Of a stretch of 64,000 nt of DNA, positions 1-11,425 are shown one piece after another (the stretch's first letter is position 1; each line of letters opens with the position of its first letter). The notes beneath the pieces are model-generated. The model was not told the DNA's origin. It worked only from the letters and a program-made list of their open reading frames with translations, and made no database searches. This DNA comes from Megalobrama amblycephala (Eukaryota; Chordata; Actinopteri; Cypriniformes; Xenocyprididae). The translations under genes were made by a program, and so were the position numbers. Where the stretch lies: positions 40,710,243 to 40,774,242 of the forward strand of contig NC_063044.1 in assembly GCF_018812025.1 (NCBI RefSeq). The letters run 5' to 3'.

Positions 1-399
1 ACCATCCGGGTATCTTTGGAGTACTCATTTCAACGATTTGGGACACACTAATTCTTTTTTTGGGACGCAGCAACAGTGTTCCAGATGCTACGGACATTTC
101 AAGACTCACACCTGTAAGTAAATGCGGTTGTCAATCACAAAAACTGACAGTGTGAACGTGGCCTAACATAATTATTTAAAGCAGGAAGGTACCCCCTTGC
201 CAGACCACTGTACCCCTCCAGCCAATTTGTTATATTTGACCACATATCTTTCCTATGTATTTTTACAGCCGAATGATTACAGTTGAATACACTACAAAAT
301 GAATAAATACTGTAAATGAAATCTGAAACTATTTGCTCTGAGCAATGGCGGATCATGGCATAGGTTGCTGCCTCCGCATGTTCACTGTGATTTGCCAAG
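1..399. other. Intergenic DNA, no gene seen
   Basis: There is no host-like coding exon, tRNA or clear repeat boundary. The open frames are short, lack codon structure and match no family I know. A region ending in an acacctgtaagta donor-like string near 120 could be a splice site by chance. Confidence 0.4.
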
Positions 400-675
400 G
401 AAAATATGTTACTGGATCAGCATATTTTGTTGATCCTGGAACAACATCCTGACTGATAATTTAGTCCTAACACTATCCCTACCCCTTAAACCTAACCCTA
501 CCCAAAACCTATCCCTAAAATTGGGAAATGATAAGTGAATAAGACTGATGTAGCAGCACCTAACCCTGGTTGTAAGTCTAAACTTGACATAAACTGTAAA
601 CTTTCCCTTAAATCTGATTGGAATGTTGTTCCAAGATCAACAAAGATGTTGATCCAGGAACATGTTGTTCTTGGT
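400..675. repeat. Palindromic MITE
   Basis: Inverted arms lie at about 405-447 and 622-670: the left arm reads gttgatcctggaacaacat and the right arm carries its reverse complement. The interior holds CCCTA-rich sequence (about 465-520) common in fish MITEs. No transposase is present. The class is not certain. Confidence 0.6.
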
Positions 676-1901
676 GCGTTCACCGCCTCCACACACATCA
701 GAAGCAAGCTCCATATTCAGGACAGTTTCACAGGATTGTGCCTGCTCGTTTGGCTCGACCTTCTCATGAAAATAAATTGTGACCTATCAAGCAACTTTCT
801 CTGAGCAGCTTCCTGTGTTTTACTTTTCCGCCCCCTCTCAGTTCGGCTGCTATCTGTCTGCACCATAGAAAGAGGATGAACAGCCTGCTCTTGAAAAACA
901 GTCTCTTTACCTGCTAGAAGCCAAAAATGTGGGAGGGACAATATTAGCTCTGTACAGATCAGATCAAGTTTATCAAATCCCAAAATAAAATGTGCCTCCA
1001 TGTCTAATACAGATTCACTAACATGAAGTGCTACTGCATTTTGAAAAAGTGCTTTAGAAACTTTGCTATACTCACATCAGTGTGACATCTACATTAATGT
1101 TAATTACCTTTTGTTTTTAGGGCAATATAATAAGGTATAAATATTTACCCAATTAGAACAAAGAAGTGTCTCACAATGTAGGATTTTCAGTTTCCTTAAC
1201 ACTGAGATATTTGGTCCCAAGATGGATAGACAAATAAGTCCAAACGCATGTTTTTATGGTGGAGACTTTCAGTTTGACTTTGTATGCTTTATATTGAGCT
1301 AACAGTTAGCCTGTGTATATAGAATAATACATAAATAGTCTCTATAGGGCTGTTGAGGGGCACAACGATGATAATGGCAGGATTTGGAGTTACTGTTTTA
1401 TCTATAGGTCAAACACAACGTGCCATTTTAGTGAAATAGAATTCCATGATTATGACAAAACAGTTATGGGCTCTGAGTATGTGGGCTCAGGAACAGTGAT
1501 GAACGACACATGAAAGATGCAAGTCTGCACTATGTCATGCCATAATTTATCACACATACAAAAAAATGAACATCAGGGATTTGCATTTGAGCTTTACTAG
1601 ATAACTGCAGCATTAGTCACACAACAGTATGTGGGTGTTTCTTCAACTGCAGGCACTTTAGTGTCCCAGGGGTTGATTTTTATTCAAAATAACAGTTTTC
1701 ATTTTTTTTTTTTTTTCTGTTATATGAATGTCACATTAAATAATCTTGGAAACTTTAAAAGAACTTTTATTTTTGCTACACTTTAAAATATGTTGGGTTG
1801 TTTCAACTCAAATTTGGGTAAAATATGGAAAAAAATCATTACATTTTTAACCCAATGGTTGGGTTTATCTACATTTCACCCAGCATTTTTAGTGTACTAT
1901 T

Positions 1902-1903
<2 letters not shown>
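676..1903. other. Intergenic DNA, no gene seen
   Basis: Mostly AT-rich unique-looking sequence. At about 1783-1890 there is a short degenerate repeat with two gttggg-type blocks in opposite orientation (tgttgggttg and caatggttggg), a pattern common in cyprinid MITE remnants. No coding exon is supported. Confidence 0.35.

Positions 1904-1943
<40 letters not shown>
1904..1943. repeat. (TA)n microsatellite
   Basis: Uninterrupted TA dinucleotides for about 40 bp. Confidence 0.9.
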
Positions 1944-1946
<3 letters not shown>

Positions 1947-2056
1947 CTGCTAATTGTGAATTTTTAATTTTTACACCTAAAGTTTCATCAAAAGTTATTG
2001 TGCTTAAAGGGATGTTTTTTACATTATTTTATAAAGTGGTTAGTTCCTGTGGTTTG

Positions 2057-2589
2057 TGCTCAATTGATATTGTTCATTGAAGCTTACTGTATTATGTAGA
2101 AGATTATATTGTGAGAAAGAGATCGAGTGAGCGAGTTTATTACCTGCATTCAGATTTATCATTTTCCTTCAGGTCAGTCCTATGTTCATGATAAAAAATC
2201 TGTGTAAATGTCCGATGTATTATCTTGTCCTTTTAACAGTTAAGGGGTTTTCCCGTGACTGACAGCGCTAGTCAAAGCTTTTGTCAGTTGCGTCTTGTTC
2301 TGTGTTCACAACAATTCAGTCTTTTCAATGTAAAAGTCTTCGCTACTGACTGACACACTCATAAAGACAGTCTTTACCGCCATCTAATGGCGTAATAATG
2401 TAACTTCTGTTGCTGTTCACGGTCAGGGACTATTTTTTCTAGCGGAAGGAAGGCTTTTATTGAAAGTTTACTTCATGAAAGTTGCATTGATACATATTTT
2501 TGGCTTTAATATTTGTATTGTGTGGTAACTGTTTTATAAAAGCAATAAGGTACTCAAGGCTAGTGCTGTATCGTGAATAAGTCACGGCT
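2057..2589 (+). repeat. Dispersed repeat, left copy of an inverted pair
   Basis: This stretch of about 530 bp recurs in reverse complement at 6580-7086. Shared landmarks are ttcattgaagcttactgta, a block around gactgacagcgctagtcaaa, and an end reading tcgtgaataagtcacggct. The left copy has about 30 extra bases near 2098-2128. Similarity is high but not perfect, so these are diverged copies of one mobile element. The class is unknown. Confidence 0.8.
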
Positions 2590-2599
2590 TGTATTTGGT

Positions 2600-2814
2600 T
2601 ACTTTATTTCCATAAAGCTCACTTCAGTCATTCTACTAACTATATGTAACTTTGCAACTACATTGTCAACTAACTGTCATTACAATATTAGTAGACTGTT
2701 AGGTTAGGGTTAGGTGTTAGGGTTCGGGTTAGTAGAATAAGTTGACATGTTTCATGTTAGTCAGTAGTCAGTAGAATGTCTGTTGGGAACATCAAAATAA
2801 AATGTTAGCAGATA
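2600..2814. repeat. Older DNA repeat, left part, split by a TTAA insertion
   Basis: The sequence includes attagtagactgttaggtta and ends cagatattaa. It continues at 3764 with gcagacagtctactaatact, so the two parts form one interrupted repeat whose own arms are partly inverted (tagtagactgt and acagtctacta). Confidence 0.65.
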
Positions 2815-2818
2815 TTAA

Positions 2819-3759
2819 AGGTGCCATAGAATCAAAAATTGAATTTATCTTGGCATAGTTGAATAAGAAGAGTTCAGTACATGGAAAAGACATACATTGA
2901 GTTTCAAACCCAATTGCTTCCTCTTTCTTATGTAAATCTCATTTGTTTAAAAGACTTCCGGAAAACACACGGATCTTAACAGTCGGTATCATTAATATGT
3001 ATGACCCCAATATTTGCATATATGCCAGCCCATGTTCGAGCATTAGACAAGGAAAGGCAGTATTGACGTCTGGATCTGTGCACAGACAAGGTAAGCCAGC
3101 AAGAACAACAGCGAAAAATGGCAGATGGAGCAATAATAACTGACATGATCCATGATATCATGATATTTTTAGTGATATTTGTAAATTGTTTATCTAAATG
3201 TTTCGTTAGCATGTTGCTAATGTACTGTTAAATGAGGTTAAAGTTACCATCGTTTCTTACGGTATTCACGGAGACGAGAGCAGTCGCTATTTTCATTTTT
3301 AAACACTTGCAGTCTGTATAATGCATAAACACAACTTCATTCTTTATAAATCTCTCCAACAATGTAGCATTAGCCATTAGCCACAGAGCACAGCCTCAAA
3401 CTCATAGAGAATCAAATATAAACATCAAAATAAATACTTTACTCACATGATCTGATGTATGCACACAGTATGCATGACGAACATCTTGTAAAGATCCATT
3501 TGAGGGTTATATTAGCTGTGTGAACTTTGTAAATGTGCTGTAATATAATCGAGAGCTCGTGTGGCAGGTAGCACGCGATTTAAAGGGGCGGCGCGCGCTG
3601 AAAAAAATCAGTGTATAGTTAATGATGCCCCAAAATATGCAGTTAAAAAAATTAATAAAAAAAAATCTATGGGGTATTTTGAGCTGAAACTTCACAGACA
3701 CATTCAGGGGACACCTTAGACTTATATTAAATCTTGTGAAAAAGCATTCTTGGGCACCT
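2819..3759. mobile_element. TTAA-flanked non-autonomous transposon (AGGTGCC family)
   Basis: Termini AGGTGCCATAGAAT and, inverted, AGGTGCCCAAGAAT lie immediately inside TTAA at 2815-2818 and 3760-3763. Removing the element and one TTAA restores a continuous older repeat (gatattaagcagacag), which is strong evidence for insertion with a TTAA target duplication. That is the signature of piggyBac-type transposases. At 941 bp with no transposase frame, it is non-autonomous. A CG-rich block near the right end (about 3550-3600) is also seen. The superfamily assignment is inference. Confidence 0.75.
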
Positions 3760-3763
3760 TTAA

Positions 3764-3838
3764 GCAGACAGTCTACTAATACTCTAATACTCATAGTTAG
3801 TACAAAGTGGACCATCAAAATAAAGTGTTACTGTGTAT
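3764..3838. repeat. Older DNA repeat, right part
   Basis: Continuation of the repeat interrupted at 2815. It includes gcagacagtctactaatact and ends near tcaaaataaagtgttactg, a common terminal string of this fish repeat. Confidence 0.6.
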
Positions 3839-6220
3839 TTAAGTTTTAAAGTTTGTATTTAAGACACATTAAAGGCTAGCAGTGAAATTAGCTTTAGCAA
3901 GACAAAACTGTCATGTACAGCACTGTTATTTTTGCTATTGAACACAACACATCTTTTGAGATATGGTGGAAATTAAACTTTGGTGGATATATTCTTGACT
4001 TTAAGGGAAAAAACTATTTATCAGTAATGAATATATGCCCAGTATTAGACTTTATTTATGTTCTGAAAGTCCATTGTGTAGGAGGCTAAAAGTGCTAGTT
4101 TGAGAAACATCAATGTGTATTATTCTTCTCTGAGAAGAGAAAAGATGAACGCTGCTAATTCTTGATAAAGATAAGTGCATAGTTGTCTGCGATTTAAAGC
4201 AAAAAGACAGATTGAGACAGCAAGTCATATAACAGCAAAGCACTGACTGAATTTCAAGCTGGAAAACAACAGCTTCGCCTTTCTGTAGGTGTTGTCTGAA
4301 GCCAAACTTGATTCTTTAGCCAGAGGCCACAAGGGTTCCCAGCAGTAGGGAGAGAATCCAGTAAACAGAAATAATGGAAGACTGATAGTGGAGGTGGACC
4401 ATTTATACTAGTGAAACCACTGTGTCCTGCTGAAAGGATTTATTGCATTTACAAAAAAAAAAAAAAAAATGCCATAAAGGACACACTCGAAATTTCATTC
4501 ACTTTTTACATGTCTGTCTAAAGTGGCGAGTTACGATAAACCACCATTTGCGGTTTTGTTTGTTCCAGCAACGTGACTGCATTTAAGCCACCTTTGAGAG
4601 GAAGTAAATTAGAGCCTGAAAAATCATCATGACTCTGTGGGCCAGATAAGAACAGGTGAAGTCAAACATAATGTTCCTGCTCAGTGGGCACATTAAATTG
4701 ACAGATTTATCCTCCTCCTGTCAGACATGCACTGGACACCAAGTACACTTGAGAAAACCACGGCTCACTGTGTTCAGCTTAGCAGAGAATCTTTCCAAAA
4801 CAGACCCTTGACTAAAGCAAAGATGGCACAGGTCTGCTGCAAAGATCCCTGCGCCCCATCAAACACGTTCACATACAGATGTCCCGATCCTTTTGTGCTC
4901 CGTGACAAGTCTTTTCACTCCTATTCTGAAGCGATGTTATGTTGTTCATTTACTCAAGCTACCGGATGGAGAGGGGCTGATTTGCTGAGTAACACAAATT
5001 TGCACGGTCCCAATGGAAAGATTGTGCTCATTCAACGAGTTCATATATGGAAATGATGCACAGCTACATCTGGAATATGGGATTTCAGGGCACTGGGCTG
5101 TAAATAATTTACCGTTAGATAAACATGGGCCAAGCAAATCCAAAACACTGTTCAACATCCAAAAACCCGTCTGCAACATCTTCATAGATGTCGTCTGAAC
5201 ATGTGTGATTAGACGGTGGAGCCAGAAACCAGGCTTTTGGTAGAGCATGACATCTGTGAAATGTCTTTATGGAGGATGATAAATAGCAATCCTTTAATTC
5301 GACATCCGCTCATAAAATTTCATGGATATATACAGTACAGTATATTTGGAAGTTACTGAATCAGCAGCTGACCGAGTCAATTTGGATGAAGGAATAAATG
5401 AGAATGGAGTTGAGGCGTTCCATTAGCAGGTTCATCAACGGTGTACGGCGTGGTCGGCAAAATTAATTTCTTTCAAGTCATTAAGGCTGACACAGAGTCG
5501 GATTTAAAGTTAGTCACAGTCTTTTGTCAGACGAGGCCCGAGGTGAAATCCCACAGTTTCCGACATCTCCAATGCTTCCGAATATTTCTGTGCAATAGTA
5601 ACTAAGAACTTAGATCCGCTACGGATCTAGATCTCGGGGAGCAAATGAGGACGGGGTCATTCATCTCTGAAATTACATGTCCTGGGAAAACATTCCCTGC
5701 ACTTTATTTCAATCAGGACCCAAGGATTGTAAACAATGGACATAAAAGCCAGCGGTGATAAATCGGTCTGTTCGGTTACATATGACTCCAGGCCCTTTTA
5801 GGGACTTACTCTATCAAATTTTCTGTTGATCCTGTCATCTCCCTCCATTCTGTTGTATGAGAGTATTTCAAGTGATGTAATTTCAAAATGGATCCAGATG
5901 GGATTTAATTCAGGCTGTCAAATGATAGAAAATGGTAATCAAATTAATCAGATGATATGCAGATTCATTAACAGAATTAATTACATATATCAATCTTTGC
6001 CAAGAAAAGCCACCAAATTAATATTATATAAAGACATTTTTAAAATAAATGTTTAAAAAAAAAATACAAAAAAAATACAATTCTAAAAAAATATTACATT
6101 AATTATTACATTTTATAAATAAAATAACCAATTGAATTTTAGAGAAACTCTTTAATTTGAATGAATAAAATTGCATATATTAATATTTTTAAAGAAATGC
6201 CATCAAATTAAGATGTCAGA
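3839..6220. other. Intergenic, mostly unique sequence
   Basis: About 2.4 kb with few recognisable repeats apart from an A-run at 4452-4470 and AT-rich DNA after 5900. The block from about 4260 to 5830 is compositionally mixed and repeat-poor. I see no exon with plausible splice sites and conserved protein. It could hold regulatory sequence, but that cannot be shown from one genome. Confidence 0.35.
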
Positions 6221-6224
6221 TATA

Positions 6225-6244
6225 TATGTGTGTGTGTGTGTGTG
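6225..6244. repeat. (TG)n microsatellite
   Basis: About ten TG units following a short TA run. Confidence 0.85.
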
Positions 6245-6254
6245 ACACAAATTT

Positions 6255-6495
6255 GTATAATGGCATACATAGGTATTACAAGGAGAGGGTGACTTATGAG
6301 GACATTACCTCATGTCCACATTTTTCAAAAGGCTCATAAATCATACAGAATGAGTTTTTGTGAGAAAGTAAAAATGTGCACAGTTTCCTGTGATGGGTAG
6401 TTTAGGTGTAGAATTGGTGTAGAGCGATATAAAATACGGTTTGTACAGTATAAAAACCATTACGCCTATGGAATGTCCCCACAATTCACAAAAAC
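6255..6495. repeat. Dispersed fish repeat with GGACATT ends
   Basis: The sequence runs from tggcatacataggtattaca through gaggacattacctcatgtcc to ggaatgtccccac. The two gacatt blocks are inverted relative to each other. I recognise this as a widespread cyprinid repeat. There is no coding capacity. Confidence 0.55.
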
Positions 6496-6579
6496 AAACC
6501 TGTGTGTGTATGTGTTTGTGTGAGTAAGCATTAAGGTATGAGAGGATGTGCTGTATTGTGGAGTGCCTGCAACCCCTTC

Positions 6580-7086
6580 AGCCGTGACTTATTCACGATA
6601 CAGCACTAGCCTCAAGTACCTTATTGCTTTTATAAACTGTTACCACACAATACAAATATTAAAGCCAAAAATATGTTGTATCAGTGCAACTTTCATGAAG
6701 TAAACTTTCACTAAAAGCCTTCCTTCCACCGGAAAAAGTAGTCCCTGACCGTGAACAGCAACAGAAGTTACATTATTACACCATTAGATGGCAGCAAAGA
6801 CACACATGAGTGTGTCAGTCAGTAGCGAAGACTTTTATATTCAAACGACTGAATTATTGTGAACACGAAACAAGACGCAACTGACAAATGCTTTGACTAG
6901 CGCTGTCAGTCACGGGAAAACCCCTTAATTGTTAAAAGGACAAGATGATACATCGGACATTTAAACAGATTTTTTATTATGAACATAGGACTGACCTGAA
7001 GGAAAATGATAAATCTGAATGCAGGTAATTAATAAACTCGCTCACTCTAATACAGTAAGCTTCAATGAACAATATCAACTGAGAAC
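6580..7086 (-). repeat. Dispersed repeat, right copy of an inverted pair
   Basis: Reverse complement of 2057-2589. It starts agccgtgacttattcacg and ends caatgaacaatatcaactga. It lacks the roughly 30-bp segment present in the left copy. The pair is about 4 kb apart and could form a large hairpin if transcribed together. Confidence 0.8.
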
Positions 7087-7379
7087 ATATATAGAATTGC
7101 ATATATCAGTACATGTTAATAAAAGCAACCAAAAAAACAGATCATTTAAGACATTACATTATTTTGGCAGATGAAAGCATTAAAAAGACCTTAATTAATG
7201 ACTTAGACAGACATTGTCTATAAGCAGACAAATGTTGATAAATCTGATTAATTATCTTCATTCAAATCAAAAACTGAAGTTAGTTCTTCTATTAATTGCA
7301 TTAATAGTTAATGAAACAAGCCTAGTTTTAAGATGCAAAAGCAACATTCATTCAATCCAGATTTGTTTCACAGAAAGGA

Positions 7380-9500
7380 AAACAGATACTAGTGCGAATG
7401 ATCTCAGATAAATCGGTCTCCATAAAGTCTCATCTCTAGCTATTAGGCTTTCGGATTTCACATATCAGACATTCAGGCTGATGTTACTAGTGTACAGAAT
7501 AACCAGTCAGGTCAGGGCCCTTCGTGTGCCAGCATGACTGACTTGGCAATATGAAAGCCCAATAATGTGATGGAGAGGCAATTTACCGCAGCTCTCCATC
7601 TTTCTCTATGACCTTTCCTCAGATGTCTGTAATGTATGTGTGTGTCTCCCACCACAGTAAATAATGCCGTGCTGGAATCTGGGACCTTTCAGCTAACCTG
7701 TGCTCAGCATCCACCTTGCACCTCCAATCATCAGCAGGGAGAGGGAAAGATTGATGCCCAAATCCAGCTCAGTCCGCCCACAAAAACATCACTGTTGCTG
7801 CAAAATGCAGAACCCATTATTTTTCCCCCAAAATAAATAGATATTGCGACAAATTCATCAGGTTGTATGATGAGTGACAGGAGAGTTAATGCGAATACGT
7901 TACGCCACAAGTATACGGATAAACAGCCAGAGGACAGTTTGGGAAAGAATTTTAACAAGCAAATGAGCCACATTTCAAGAGATGCTTGAATCAATTATCA
8001 TTTTAAAGGGTTTGACCCGTGTCTCACTTCGAGACTCTTCGAGAAGATGAATTTGCTTATAGAGCAAATCCATCTTTTGAATCATCCCTCAGTAAAGACC
8101 AAAGAAAGCTGATGAATATTTGATGCGACCTCTGCGTGGGAACTCAAACTCGAGAATCATCAGATGTGCTCTCAGGTGTTGAAATGATCAATTGAAATCT
8201 GCTATATTTCGCTATAGTTTGGACGTTTCCTCAAATTCGCCTCAAATTTCTCTGCCCTTGTTCTGTCTCCAGTCACCCACTTCTGCACGACGTGCAAAAA
8301 AATAAAAGAATAGTCACAGAGTGACGCCACTTAACAGGCAGAAAGGTCCATTATCTGAGGACATTTCGAAATTGTTAATTTCTTTGGCTCGTTCGGCAAG
8401 TGGCCATCCGGCCTGCTCTTTATCTTCTAAGAATAGCCGGCACAGGAGATGAGGAGCTGCAGCTGTTCTTCCTGAATCTCATTTACCTGCTGTCATGTCC
8501 CTGCTCTGAGACCACATCAGTAATTAATCGGGGCCTTTTTTACACTGGCATCATCAGGAGAACCCCCTCCAGCCACTTTCCCGACTGGCGGCGGGACGAG
8601 TGAGACAACAGCAGCCGTTCTCTGGAGACATGCTGGCGAAGCGGCAACTTTGAGGGATCGCTGAAAAATTGAAAAGAGGCTGGTTTGGGCTAGAAATTAA
8701 AAGCAGCCAGCCACCGAGAAGCCAGAAGTGTTGTTTTAATCATTGATTGATTTAGAGCTTCACTTTCGTTGGCTGAGCTAACCCTGCCATTAAACCCTCT
8801 GTGAGCACTGTAGCTTCCGTAATGGGATTCGGAAGAAATGCATTCTTCATGGGATTGCGATCCAAAAGCTCATCTCCTCTTAATAGCTGCACAAGATTTT
8901 GGAAGGATACGCCCTATGAAGTATGCATGACACAGTCCATACGTGTTTTGATCTCTGGTCTCGCATGAATTGGCTGATGCGTCGCCCTTGATATTGGTAG
9001 CTACATTTGCATTAGAGAGGAAGTCGCTGCAAGTCAGCAACAACTTCTGTCGAATTAGGGAACCCATTCTAATTATCGTGAGAGGGGGAATGAAGCCATT
9101 TGCATAGCACTACGCATTCACGCTCACCTCGACCGTGGATTCTCCTGGGCCTTGTGAATGTCTCTGCGTGCTCAATTAAAAATCAGAAGTCATTCAAAGT
9201 GTAGTCACCTTGAGACTGCTGAACAGCGAGTTACATTGGATTCCTCCTGAGTTTCGGATCGCTCTTGGAGACAAAGATAAAGCTTTAATTGTCTCCTTGT
9301 GAAATTGCCAGTCAAAAGTTAACCCTGGCTCAATGGAAAACCGTGCCGGTGCTGGTATTTCTGCAAAATGATATTATGTTGCGTATTGTGTTTCACACCG
9401 CTTTCAAAGTGAAATGAGCGGCTCTAAAGACGCATTGTTTTAACAGATACAGGTGAACGTGAATCTCACATATTCATTATGTTGTACGCAGCACAGCAGC
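7380..9500. other. Unique, repeat-poor intergenic block
   Basis: About 2.1 kb without obvious transposon ends. Base composition is balanced, and several stretches (for example 8580-8800 and 9050-9310) contain ATTA/TAAT-type homeodomain cores in otherwise mixed sequence, as is common in vertebrate conserved non-coding elements. No exon is supported. Any regulatory role is a guess until compared with other fish. Confidence 0.35.
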
Positions 9501-9513
9501 TCGTAAGTGATGC

Positions 9514-10216
9514 TACACTGTAAAAAAAAATTCTGTAGGTTTTACAAAATAATTTTGGCACATTTACAGAACAAACTGTACATTTTACAGTATAAAACTG
9601 TAACAAACCAGAAAATTTGAATGTAAACCAATAAATTCAACAATGCACACTACTACTAAAATCTGTTTTGTACCTTTAACATATACTGACAACCACCATA
9701 ATAATGCAGGTGGTAAAAGAGAAAGCCACATGAAGAATCAGAGTTCATCACAAGTAGCTTTTTCATAAACTGAAGTATATACTAATATAAAGAAGGTGCA
9801 CAGAGTCATCCACACACATGCAAAACACCATCATGGTAACCCACAACACTTACATAATGCAATAAACTTTCATTAAACAACAGAAGATGTAAGATAAAAC
9901 CCTAATGTACATAACTGATAACAAAAACTATTAAGAAACATGATTATTTAAACAAAATACTTTCAGATGTGGAGTGTCACAGAGGGAATTGTGGGAATAT
10001 CAGTTTACAGTTTTTGACTGTAAATTATACATTGATTTTGTCTTTTTTACTTCTAAAAATTGTCTGAAAATTACAGAAAATGTCTGGATAGAGTTTTTAC
10101 AGTTTATCCCTGTATATAATACGGAAACTTACTGTTAACCTATTTACAATTTTTTTTCCGTAAAAGCGTTTTTACAATATTTTACCATTAAAAACACATT
10201 CATTTTTTACAGTGTA
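9514..10216. repeat. MITE with TACACTGTAAAAA termini
   Basis: The left end reads tacactgtaaaaaa and the right end is its reverse complement (tttttacagtgta), giving a 703-bp element. The interior has further acag/ctgt-rich inverted blocks and no open frame of note. Another repeat with a related end lies at 43629-44364. This terminal type is common in fish hAT-like MITEs, but I could not define a target duplication. Confidence 0.7.
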
Positions 10217-10422
10217 ATGATCTATCGCAGAGATATATAATGTAGCACCTACACTAAACCTAACCAATAATGTAAACAAAAGTAAACTTGAGATGAAAAC
10301 TCAAAACCCAATTGCTCTGCATTGCAAACAGTTACTGAGCCATACATATGGAGATGATTATGTGAGGCAAACATGAAAAGTATTAATTTACAAATCGATG
10401 GTAAAAATTAACTGAACCAATA

Positions 10423-10853
10423 GCCGCGTTTCCACTGTCGGGCCAAAGGCGGGCGTGTTAATGCGTGCCAGGGCCGGTCGCGTTTCCGCTGTCACTTCCG
10501 GGGCTTGATCGTGCTTCTTCGGTGCTTCCTCGGTGCCAAAGGCACGGGTTTTTTGGCCTGCCAAAAACCTTGGTCCAAAGCGGGCCAGCTGGGGCTTGAG
10601 GCACGGTCGAGGTGAAAGGCGGAGCTAATCGTAGTCAGGTGATGGTCTACGCGCTGAAATGGGTTGGGTTGTGTGACGTTTGATCAAGGGAGGTGTGTTT
10701 AAGGGTGGTTTTTAGATCAGCGCTGGGGAGCTAGAAGACCGACAGTGGAAACGCAACTTGATTTTGGCCTCGGTGCCTAAGGTCTGTGGCCATAGGCCCA
10801 GCCCGGCACGCTGTTAGCCCTGGCTCGCACTGGCCCGACAGTGGAAAAGCGGC
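10423..10853. repeat. GC-rich MITE with GCCGCGTTTCCACTGTCGGGCC-type ends
   Basis: The left terminus gccgcgtttccactgtcggg is matched by an inverted right terminus, ggcccgacagtggaaaagcggc in the plus direction, with one mismatch. The 431-bp interior is strikingly GC-rich for this window and carries degenerate internal copies of the end (for example gaccgacagtggaaacgca at about 10738). No coding capacity. Confidence 0.75.
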
Positions 10854-10899
10854 AAATGATGATTCCTGCATTGGGACCCTACCATATATAGTAACAAAT

Positions 10900-11425
10900 G
10901 CAACTTTCACGTCCATCTGATAGACAGATAAACCACATGCTCTTTCACTGTGGTTAATAATTGTATGTGGATATTTCAGTAGCAGTTTTCTTCGTAAATT
11001 TACTTTAACAGCATTAAGGATATGTTTACACAATGTTCTAAAAACTGAAAAGTTTTTCCTGTAAAGATGAGACGACAATGTTGTCAAAATGATTACCATT
11101 ACGTGGATCTGCGAAAACGACTAAAAACACTGTAATATGCTGCCAGGCCAGTAGTTGGCGATGTCACTTTGTAAAGAAACACTACACACCTATAGACGTA
11201 ATATGCATGTAATATGCATGTGCATGACATCACTGCTTTCACAAATTCACGTTTTTTGTAGTTTACACCTAGACAATAATGGTTTCGTTTTCAAAAACTT
11301 GCACTTTGAAAGCCGATTTCAAAAGTTTGCATTTTCAGGCCCCAAAATGCTGTTGGCATGTAAATGAATGGCTCAAAGGCATAAAAAGTTGAAAACACTG
11401 TCGTGTAAGTGGCCCCTAAGTTAAA
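10900..11425. repeat. Degenerate MITE copy (GTTTTCAAAA family)
   Basis: The part around 11270-11400 (tttgcattttcaggccccaa and neighbours) recurs in reverse complement at about 17440-17570. The boundaries are blurred. The family resembles the GGGGCC-ended MITEs found at 16.8, 19.0 and 21.7 kb. Confidence 0.5.

Noticed and set aside
465..520. Telomere-like CCCTAA string
   Set aside because: Irregular, short and inside a MITE; not a telomere or interstitial telomere array.
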